DNA from: a bacterium
Lineage (GTDB): Bacteria; Electryoneota; RPQS01
NCBI GenBank assembly: GCA_018812265.1
Contig: JAHJDG010000137.1
Span: forward strand, 1 to 32,967
Length of the DNA: 32,967 nt
Reading direction: 5' to 3'
This document shows, piece after piece, positions 1-6,161 of the stretch. Position 1 is the first letter of the stretch. Each line of letters starts with the position of its first letter. A program made the position numbers and the translations under genes. The notes beneath the pieces were generated by a model, which was not told the DNA's origin, did no database searches, and saw only the letters and a program-made list of their open reading frames with translations.

Positions 1-46
1 CGCACTTGCAGGATTAGTTGCTCCCACGTCCGAAATTATAGAAGAA

Positions 47-81
47 GCTCCCCGCTTGTCATGAGCGGGGAGCCTTTTTTC
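47..81 (+). terminator. Rho-independent terminator
   Basis: A perfect 10-bp stem (GCTCCCCGCT, 47-56, pairing with AGCGGGGAGC, 64-73) has a 7-nt loop and is followed by CTTTTTTC. This is a textbook intrinsic terminator for transcription arriving from the left of the window. The gene it serves lies mostly or wholly outside the window. Confidence 0.85.
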
Positions 82-114
82 ACGTTCCGCACTGCTCCCG
101 GGAGGATAGAGGGG

Positions 115-150
115 GGCTTCATCCTTCATCCCTCATCCTTCATCCTTTCT
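115..150. repeat. TTCATCC heptad tandem repeat (copy 1)
   Basis: About four to five head-to-tail units of the heptamer YTCATCC lie here in non-coding DNA between the terminator at 47-81 and the gene at 440. A closely matching array occurs at 16573-16608, and a TTCATCG variant at 28545-28576. The rest of 82-439 is non-coding. It holds the 12-bp palindrome CTTTGTACAAAG at 267-278 and a possible -10 element (TATACT, 413-418) just before the next gene. Confidence 0.6.
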
Positions 151-439
151 TCATGCCTCCTCCCTTTCCACAAGCCCCATCTAAATTATTCTCACTTATC
201 CTCCAACGCTTTTTGCGTTATTGCTATTTTCACCGCTAATACGTATCTATTACGGCATGAGAATATCTTTGTACAAAGAGCACCGCATTGTCGCCATAGA
301 GATTGTGGATTCGATCCATCGGGCCCGCAAAGCTGAGAAAGTCAGAGTGAATAGCTCTGGCCTTCTCTGTTGCTCTCATGCCTAATGCGGAGTAGGCAAT
401 AAAGGTTTCATGTATACTGACGTCAATTGCAGGTGAACC

Positions 440-2779
440 ATGAATTTGTCTGTGCTTGAACAAATGGCTCGCAACGGGGACATGAGTGTTGATGCACTAC
501 GGTATCTCCTCGAGTGCAAAGGGGAATGTGAATGGCTAGATTACAAGCAAGCACTCCATATCGACACCGAGAAGGAGCTTTGTGATTTTGCGCGCGACAT
601 CTTGGCGATCAAGAATATGGGTGGCGGATATGTGGTTGTTGGTGTCGAAGACAAAACTTGGAAGCCTGTCGGTTTGTCCTTCACATTGCCGTACGACACA
701 AAGCTGATCCGAGATCAGGTCCGTAGAGCAACGGGCCTGGATCTGGAAGTAGATATCGTCCATCATGACATTCACGTTCCGAGTTCCAGCGGCAAGTTTG
801 CTCTTGTATTCATCCGATCAAGTAGAAAGCGCAGCAAGCGAAGGACACCTACTCTCTGCGCAAAGGACTTCTGTCATACCAAGACTTATGGTCTTCGGCG
901 GGGAGAAATCTATGTTCGTCGCGGAGATTCTACTATAAGGCTACAACACGACTCCGAGCTTGTCGACCTCCTTGAGCGGCTTGAGGACCAAGCGGACCAC
1001 GACTCAATGACAATGGCGGGTCCTCCGAGCCCCTTCGCCGTCCATGACGGTCTATATAGGCTACTTGAAAAAGGATTTCTCAAGTTTATTGGTCGCACCG
1101 AGGTGCGCGACCAACTACTCGATGTTGTGACCAGAGACCCTCGCATTTGGATCATCAATGTACATGGTCCAGGCGGAGTGGGCAAGTCAGCACTGGTAAA
1201 CTGGGCAGTATACGAATTCTATGAGAAACGTTCCTTTGAATCTATTATTCAGCTCACCGCAAAAGAAGCGACTCTCACTCCCGCGGGAATCAGGCCACAC
1301 GATCGTTCCTTAGTCTCTCTAGAGAATCTGCTGGATCAAATTACCCTTACCTTTCAGCATGACCCACCAGACGATTTGAACGAAAAGAAAGCCCTCACAA
1401 CGCAGATTCTCTCAGCGTGGAGTACTCTAATTGTTCTCGATAACATGGAGACTGTTCGAGATGGCCGGATTCTGAGCTTCGTTCAGTCACTTCCTCCTGA
1501 CACTAGGGCAAAAGTCCTCTTGACCAGCAGGCAGAAGTCCCGTGGTTGGGAATTGCCATTTCCTGTCAAAGAGCTCAATGTGGATGATGTCCAAGAATTC
1601 ATCCAGATTCGCTCAAGAGAAATGCGGATCGACTTTCCTACTGATCATAACATGGCAGAGCGCACATGCTTGGCCTCAGGTGGATTGCCCCTTGCCATCC
1701 AATGGCTGTTGGGCCGCTACAAGATCCGGCCAGATATAGACGATGTCCTCGCCTCCGTCGGTCAAAAAGATTCCCCAATACTTGAGTTCAGCTTTGGCAA
1801 CATATGGCAGGTTTTGCCTGCAGATGCTCGGGCTGTACTCGCGATAATGACTATTTTTGACACTCCCCCGACATCGCAACAGATCAGCATTGCCACGGAG
1901 TATCCTATCGACAGGGTTGAGAAAGCACTTGATGATCTGGCCGAGGTGACGCTGGTGACACGAAACACACAGGTGTCAGACGGCTCCGTCACATATGTGT
2001 CTTTGCCGATAACTCTCTCATTCGCGCGAAATCAGCTCGGCAGTATGGGTGACTTTGAGGTCAGAAGCAGAGAGCGATACCAACGATTCGCAGATCAAAT
2101 GAGGCTTCACAAGACAGAAATTAGCAGATTCGAGAGCACATTTGAAAAGTACGGTCTAGAAAGCGATAATGAGAAACGGGCGGCTTTGCTCTGCCAAAAG
2201 GGCGAGTCCGAGATGTTTAGAGGCAATTTGGATGATGCTGAGATGCTCTTCAAGCAAGCACGCGAGTTAGCTCCACAATCGGCTTATGTTTGGGCCATGT
2301 GCGCCAGTCACGAATTATCAAGGAATCGGCTCGGCAAGGCCGAAGAAATGATTGGGGAGGCGTGCAGGCGAGCCACAAAGAAATCTGGTGCGCTATGCCA
2401 TACGATCAAGGCAAGAATTCACTTCGCCCAACGTGATCGTGATGGCAGAGTGAGCGCTCTCGCGCGTGCCGTTGAATTCGATCCTGATGACAATGTCATC
2501 CGTCATCAATACGGTGTCGCACTGAGTATCAATTGGAGACACGAAGAGGCAATAAAGCAGTTTACTATCATCATTGATCGAGAGCGACAAGCTGAAGCAC
2601 CGTCCAGAACACTACTGATGGCATACAAGACGCGAATGATCAATCTCAAGAGACTTCGGCGAGAGTCAGAGTACGCAATAGACCTTGATACTGTCAAGAC
2701 TCTGTTCGAGAAGTACCCATACCTTAAAGCAAACGCTGACGATTTTGCTGAGTTTCTATCGCCCGCGGGAGCAGAATAA
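440..2779 (+). CDS. AlbA_2 (Schlafen-type) domain / STAND NTPase / TPR protein, putative defence or signalling ATPase
   Basis: This 779-residue protein has three visible parts. Residues about 18-180 look like an AlbA_2 (Schlafen-AlbA) domain, with EWLDYKQAL near 31, NMGGGYVVVGVED near 59 and GEIYVRRGDST near 154. Residues about 215-520 form an NB-ARC/STAND ATPase: P-loop GPGGVGKSAL at 243, Walker B LIVLDNM at 330, a TSR sensor motif, and GLPLAIQWL near 415. Residues about 580-730 hold TPR-like helices. The ATG follows AGGTGA closely, and a possible -10 (TATACT) lies at 413-418. A 36-codon ORF begins one base after the stop. STAND proteins with C-terminal repeats are often sensors in anti-phage defence or signal transduction, while AlbA_2 domains are tied to nucleic-acid binding or cleavage. 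A sensor-effector role is inference. Base composition is visibly lower in GC than most of the window, which suggests transfer. Confidence 0.85.
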   Translation: MNLSVLEQMARNGDMSVDALRYLLECKGECEWLDYKQALHIDTEKELCDFARDILAIKNMGGGYVVVGVEDKTWKPVGLSFTLPYDTKLIRDQVRRATGLDLEVDIVHHDIHVPSSSGKFALVFIRSSRKRSKRRTPTLCAKDFCHTKTYGLRRGEIYVRRGDSTIRLQHDSELVDLLERLEDQADHDSMTMAGPPSPFAVHDGLYRLLEKGFLKFIGRTEVRDQLLDVVTRDPRIWIINVHGPGGVGKSALVNWAVYEFYEKRSFESIIQLTAKEATLTPAGIRPHDRSLVSLENLLDQITLTFQHDPPDDLNEKKALTTQILSAWSTLIVLDNMETVRDGRILSFVQSLPPDTRAKVLLTSRQKSRGWELPFPVKELNVDDVQEFIQIRSREMRIDFPTDHNMAERTCLASGGLPLAIQWLLGRYKIRPDIDDVLASVGQKDSPILEFSFGNIWQVLPADARAVLAIMTIFDTPPTSQQISIATEYPIDRVEKALDDLAEVTLVTRNTQVSDGSVTYVSLPITLSFARNQLGSMGDFEVRSRERYQRFADQMRLHKTEISRFESTFEKYGLESDNEKRAALLCQKGESEMFRGNLDDAEMLFKQARELAPQSAYVWAMCASHELSRNRLGKAEEMIGEACRRATKKSGALCHTIKARIHFAQRDRDGRVSALARAVEFDPDDNVIRHQYGVALSINWRHEEAIKQFTIIIDRERQAEAPSRTLLMAYKTRMINLKRLRRESEYAIDLDTVKTLFEKYPYLKANADDFAEFLSPAGAE

Positions 2780-2780
2780 T

Positions 2781-2891
2781 ATGAACTTCTGCCCGGTAAA
2801 GGCCATCCCACGGGATAAAGACGGGCACTCGATGTGCAATGTGTGCCACTCGAAGGATAAGCGCGTAGTTACTACGGTGCGGGATCGCTGA
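2781..2891 (+). CDS. Candidate 36-residue Cys-containing mini-protein
   Basis: This short ORF starts with an ATG one base after the stop of the STAND gene, so translational coupling is possible. The 36 residues include Cys4, then CNVCH at 19-23, and a basic C-terminus (KDKRVV, RDR). That is compatible with a mini zinc-binding protein but is only a weak motif. The stop codon falls inside a perfect hairpin (2880-2896), so the 3' end may have been shaped by a palindrome insertion. No family is recognised. It may equally be a chance ORF. Confidence 0.3.
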   Translation: MNFCPVKAIPRDKDGHSMCNVCHSKDKRVVTTVRDR

Positions 2892-2896
2892 TCCCG
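2880..2896. repeat. Short perfect palindrome CGGGATC-GCT-GATCCCG
   Basis: Two 7-bp arms surround a 3-nt loop and contain the stop codon of the mini-ORF. It is the first in a cluster of short hairpins running to about 3094. No T-tract follows, so it is not an obvious terminator. Confidence 0.6.
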
Positions 2897-2929
2897 TCGG
2901 AATCATGTCTTCCTTGCAAGGGTAAGGAA

Positions 2930-2946
2930 GGCGGTCAGAGACCGCC
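2930..2946. repeat. Short perfect palindrome GGCGGTC-AGA-GACCGCC
   Basis: Two 7-bp arms flank the loop AGA. The core GGTC-AGA-GACC is identical to that of the hairpin at 28474-28492, which supports a dispersed palindrome family. There is no downstream T-run. Confidence 0.65.
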
Positions 2947-3009
2947 AAGAGTTTGAATGGATTGGATTGCGGAGTTGCGGGCGGAAGTCGCACGAAAAGT
3001 TAGGTGACT

Positions 3010-3058
3010 CTCGCGGTCGGAAAATAACGGGGCGAATCTGGAGATTCGCCACCGCGAG
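3010..3058. repeat. Nested inverted repeat with GGCGAATC core
   Basis: The outer arms CTCGCGGT (3010-3017) and ACCGCGAG (3051-3058) enclose a perfect inner hairpin, GGCGAATCT (3031-3039) and AGATTCGCC (3042-3050). The 20-nt inner hairpin recurs with one mismatch on the minus strand at 32734-32753, inside a coding region. Confidence 0.65.
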
Positions 3059-3061
3059 AAA

Positions 3062-3094
3062 GTCCTCACCGCGAGGTAGTCCTCCGCCGAGGAC
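3062..3094. repeat. Pair of CCTC/GAGG hairpins
   Basis: CCTC-ACCGC-GAGG (3064-3076) is followed at once by GTCCTC-CGCC-GAGGAC (3079-3094). Both share the CCTC...GAGG core, as if one small palindrome had duplicated. This is the end of the hairpin cluster behind the STAND gene. Confidence 0.45.
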
Positions 3095-3119
3095 ATCGGA
3101 TTCCGGCCGGGTAGCGCGC

Positions 3120-3350
3120 AGATTCAGCGTCACGTACAATACTATACGGCGCTAACCGGGCTCGGCAATCCCCCTTCTCCTGCTGAAGCGGAGGGAGATC
3201 CGGGCGCAATCCCTGCGGAGCACAAACGGGAGGCCATGTATAGGCTCCCATTCTGACCAAACTAACAGCCAGACGACAAAATGTCGGTGCGCCGCGTCGA
3301 CATGGTGATTTCACATGTTCACAAGAGCCCTCATTTCGGGGGCTCTTCAC
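3120..3350. other. Non-coding stretch with several potential stem-loops
   Basis: No convincing gene is seen between the hairpin cluster and the tRNA. The stretch holds GGGAGGCC...GGCTCCC (3228-3249, one bulged base) and a perfect 8-bp stem AAGAGCCC (3323-3330) / GGGCTCTT (3340-3347). The last stem resembles a terminator but lacks a T-tract on either strand. I compared the stretch with tmRNA, SRP RNA and RNase P signatures and saw no match. A small structured RNA is possible but unsupported. Confidence 0.3.
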
Positions 3351-3502
3351 TATGTTACTTACGACCAGACCTGTCGTTGATTGCCGGGAGATGGACGCAC
3401 TCGTCAATTACCTTCAGCACTTTGTTATTTCTCACGTTAGATCATGTGACCATCCCTATAACAAAACCCCCGACATCCATCTGTCAGGGGCGTAAGTTCC
3501 TT

Positions 3503-3591
<89 letters not shown>

Positions 3592-3743
3592 GGTCGGCAG
3601 GCATCACGCCCGCCCAAATTCTTTCACAGTCTCAATTTAGGCTTTTTTCCGCTTAGGTGCAAGCTTCTTCCTGATCCTCTTAACTTGTGATTTCACAATT
3701 CTTTAGGTAAAGACAGCCGAACTGTGCCGATGTAGGTGTTCCG

Positions 3744-4094
3744 TCACGGTGCCGAGCCGGTTGGGACCCTGCAAACGATGAAAACATAGCGCAGCAGGCT
3801 GTCGGAGGCGGCGATGACATTGTGGCGAGTCTCGGGCGGGATATAAACAAACTGCCCGGCCGATACCTCCTGCTCTCCCATCCCATCGGCCACAACGACG
3901 CCGGAGCCTTCGAGGATCACGAGCTGTTCTTCATGTCGTTCGGTGGAGTGCTCGCCGACGGATTGCCCCGGCGAAAGCGTCACCATTCCCGATTTCATGG
4001 CAACGGTCTGGTCCGCCGCAAGAATCCGCACATAGTGCGGAGGATTTTCCGGCGGAGTGAATACAAACGGCTGCAGGGAATTCAACTCGGTCAT
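3744..4094 (-). CDS. Small cupin-domain protein
   Basis: This 116-residue single-domain cupin has the first cupin motif at about residues 43-63, with metal-ligand candidates His49, His54 and Glu55 or Glu56. The second motif, around GQFVYIPPETRHNV, has the usual proline and His91. Cupins of this size bind a metal and act as small isomerases, dioxygenases or sugar/amino-acid binding folds. The substrate cannot be read from the sequence. It is the last gene of a minus-strand run of small proteins with gaps of about 35-50 bp (SnoaL, VOC, DinB, YdeI), which suggests one transcript. Confidence 0.85.
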   Translation of the reverse strand: MTELNSLQPFVFTPPENPPHYVRILAADQTVAMKSGMVTLSPGQSVGEHSTERHEEQLVILEGSGVVVADGMGEQEVSAGQFVYIPPETRHNVIAASDSLLRYVFIVCRVPTGSAP

Positions 4095-4130
4095 GGTGGA
4101 AAACGTTTACGAAAGTTGTTTGGAGATCGG

Positions 4131-4550
4131 TCAGGTTTGCACGGCCACGATCCCGAGCTGCTGCATCAGCATGAGCGAATCAATCACGGCCACGATTTCC
4201 GCGATTCTGTCTCCGGAAAAGCGAAAAATATCAATGCCGCGAACGGACATGGAGTTTCCGGTGGCGGGGATCCCGTGGTAGTCACCCCGGTGCAGGCCGG
4301 ACATCGTGAACAGGCTGGCCACACGGTTCTCTTCGGCAATGTTCAGCTCATCGCTCATGCGGAAGTCGGCGAACGCTTGCCGGAGCATGGCCACGAAACG
4401 TTTCAATTCCTCGCGACCGCGTACCGTACCGAATGGCCCGCTGAAGATTATGTCGTCGGTCAGCAGCTCATCGGCGACGTCCAGTTTACCGGCGGTGAAC
4501 AATTCCTCGCAGTAGCGATGCACCGCCCGCTTGTTGGATTCGAGAGACAT
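4131..4550 (-). CDS. SnoaL-like / ester cyclase family protein
   Basis: The 139 residues have the NTF2-like SnoaL pattern: an N-terminal helix (NKRAVHRYCEELFTAGKLDVADELLTDD is its start region), FGTVRGREELKRFVAMLRQAFADF, and the closing strands RGIDIFRFSGDRIAEIVAVIDSLMLMQQLG. Relatives are annotated as ester cyclases or steroid-delta-isomerase-like proteins. Most stand-alone copies have no known substrate. The ATG has a good Shine-Dalgarno sequence (GAGGTGA about 7 nt upstream). It lies 44 bp downstream of the VOC gene and 36 bp before the cupin gene, in the same direction. Confidence 0.85.
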   Translation of the reverse strand: MSLESNKRAVHRYCEELFTAGKLDVADELLTDDIIFSGPFGTVRGREELKRFVAMLRQAFADFRMSDELNIAEENRVASLFTMSGLHRGDYHGIPATGNSMSVRGIDIFRFSGDRIAEIVAVIDSLMLMQQLGIVAVQT

Positions 4551-4594
4551 CTTGCTTCACCTCATGGAGTGAGCCGGATTGGCTGCGCAAAAAA

Positions 4595-4978
4595 CTACTT
4601 TGCCGACGCGTTTTCTTCGATGATCCCGAACAAATTCCCTTCGGAATCCGTGCAATAGGCGAACCAGCCCACACCCGGAACGACCTGCTTGGGCATCGTG
4701 AGCGAGCCGCCGGCTTCGGCAACGCGGCGGGCATAATCATCGAAGCCGGGCACGCCGATGGTGCAGATGTAGGCGGCGGGGGAATCGCCCGTCTTGGGAC
4801 TCATGCGATGCATGATGGCTCCGTTGATTCCCGGTTCGCCCTCGGGGCCGGTTCTACACATCCAGTAATCCATGGGACCCGCCCACTTTTCGATCTTCCA
4901 GTCGAAGACCTTGCGGTAGAACTCAGCAGCCCGTTCCGGATCGTCGGCCGGAATCTCGAAATGGATCACGCGCGGCAT
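4595..4978 (-). CDS. VOC family (glyoxalase-like) protein
   Basis: The 127 residues form two beta-alpha-beta-beta-beta units. The start PRVIHFEIPADDPERAAEFYRKVFDW is the classic VOC opening, and the end WFAYCTDSEGNLFGIIEE is the classic closing strand with a glutamate ligand. It is closest in appearance to the small family of bleomycin-resistance/glyoxalase-fold proteins that act on unknown small molecules. The ATG follows AAGGAGA at about 6 nt. It sits in a same-strand run with DinB and SnoaL-like genes, a set often seen together among stress or detoxification genes. Confidence 0.9.
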   Translation of the reverse strand: MPRVIHFEIPADDPERAAEFYRKVFDWKIEKWAGPMDYWMCRTGPEGEPGINGAIMHRMSPKTGDSPAAYICTIGVPGFDDYARRVAEAGGSLTMPKQVVPGVGWFAYCTDSEGNLFGIIEENASAK

Positions 4979-5026
4979 GTTTGTCTCCTTGGACTTGGCG
5001 AGTGGCTGCGATTCTTGTGGATTGTC

Positions 5027-5506
5027 TCAGAACTGGCCCGGTTTACCCAATAAGCGTCGAGTCAAGCCGATCTGTCCGGCATGATACGCTTCGTGGCAGG
5101 CGAGGAAAAGAGTTCGATGGAGAGCCGTTTCGACGTCGCCGAACATCGGCTGGCGGCCGGTGGATTCGTCCAAACGAGGCGCAAAGGTTTCCAGAGTCTT
5201 TTCAAGAATCCCCAGCGAGTCACTCAATGCCGACTTCAACTCGGCGAGGGACATCGGTTCCTGCTCGAATCGTTCCCGTTTACCGGGAGCGTATAAATCT
5301 ATCCGATCGTCATTCCAGTGCGGCTCCCCACCCATAAACCGAATCGCCTGCGCACGGGTGCCGATGATGTGTCCGAGGATCCAGTTGATGGAGTTTTCCG
5401 CTCCCCGAGGAACGGCTAGACTTTCCTCTTGGCTGACGTCTTCGAGGTTGCGTGTCAGAGTCAGTTGGTTGAACTGAAAGGCGCGAAGGATGTCGTTGGC
5501 GGTCAT
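5027..5506 (-). CDS. DinB family protein
   Basis: The 159 residues form a DinB-type four-helix bundle. The three histidines expected to bind metal are at His46 (NWILGHIIG), His138 and His142 (CHEAYHAGQIG). DinB/YfiT-like proteins include metal-dependent thiol-S-transferases (bacillithiol, mycothiol) and many uncharacterised members. Length and motif placement fit the family well. The start ATG has only a weak upstream AGAGA. It is 48 bp upstream of the VOC gene. Confidence 0.88.
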   Translation of the reverse strand: MTANDILRAFQFNQLTLTRNLEDVSQEESLAVPRGAENSINWILGHIIGTRAQAIRFMGGEPHWNDDRIDLYAPGKRERFEQEPMSLAELKSALSDSLGILEKTLETFAPRLDESTGRQPMFGDVETALHRTLFLACHEAYHAGQIGLTRRLLGKPGQF

Positions 5507-5552
5507 GATTCTCTGTTTCGGTTTGCTGTCAAGTTGTCCGTGAAAACGCCGG

Positions 5553-6125
5553 CTACTTGAGTCCGATTCGTTTGCCGAGCGCCGACATGCGGATGAGTTC
5601 CTCGAGACGCTTGATCTGTGTCTCTTCTTTTTGTGCGCTCATCACCCAGCCGATAGCCATTTTCTGGTAGGAAGGCGGAGTTCTCTCGAAACTTCGCCAC
5701 GCCGCACCGTTGGCCTTGAACATTTTCTCGAGTTCGGGAGACAAAGACGACGGGGCTTCGCCGGCGGGCGGTGCTTTGGCCTTGCCCTCCAGCATTTCCT
5801 TCGCCGCCGCCAGACCGGCCTCGGTCATCTTGCCTTCCTTCATCAATTTCTGCACGCGTTTGCGATTCGGCTCCGACCACGTACTGCCGGCATTGCGTGG
5901 CGTGAATTTCTGGGCGTAGCTTTCGTCGTTGATCCGCTGGACGATGCTGTCAATCCAACCGAAGCACAGCGCTTCCTCGACCGCATCCTCGTATTTGAGC
6001 CGCGGCTTGCCGGTATGCACCTTGTGGAAAACCAGCCAGATTTCCTTTTGGGACGCGTGGTTCCTCGCCAGCCACTTCCGCCATTGACTGCGGTGCTCGA
6101 CGTGAAGGCTATTGGGAATTTTCAC
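5553..6125 (-). CDS. YdeI/OmpD-associated family protein
   Basis: The protein has the YdeI pattern: HRSQWRKWLARNHASQKEIWLVFHK near the N-terminus, YEDAVEEALCFGWIDSIVQRINDESYAQKFTPRNAGSTW is the start of the central block, and NRKRVQKLMKEGKMTEAGL follows. The family includes proteins linked to bacteriocin or antimicrobial tolerance; the biochemistry is not settled. I chose the GTG at 6125 (190 residues) because GGAGGA lies just before it and the product then begins like its family. An in-frame TTG at 6155 would add ten residues. It follows the asparagine-synthase-like gene by 36 bp. Confidence 0.85.
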   Translation of the reverse strand: MKIPNSLHVEHRSQWRKWLARNHASQKEIWLVFHKVHTGKPRLKYEDAVEEALCFGWIDSIVQRINDESYAQKFTPRNAGSTWSEPNRKRVQKLMKEGKMTEAGLAAAKEMLEGKAKAPPAGEAPSSLSPELEKMFKANGAAWRSFERTPPSYQKMAIGWVMSAQKEETQIKRLEELIRMSALGKRIGLK

Positions 6126-6161
6126 GCTTCCTCCATTCCTCTGCTCACCCTTCAAATACCG

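Noticed and set aside
2-64. Possible C-terminal end of an upstream gene (ALAGLVAPTSEIIEEAPRLS)
   Set aside because: The frame reads plausibly, but its stop lies in the terminator loop and the fragment is too short to judge.
115-150. Heptad array as a CRISPR or other spacer-repeat array
   Set aside because: Units are 7 bp, directly adjacent and without spacers. No cas genes are in the window.
61-336. Plus-strand ORF of 91 codons at the left end
   Set aside because: It starts inside a terminator hairpin and translates the heptad repeats; no ribosome site or family.
3822-4658. Plus-strand ORF of 278 codons across the cupin and SnoaL-like genes
   Set aside because: It covers two genes with recognisable domains on the other strand and has no Shine-Dalgarno sequence or family pattern.
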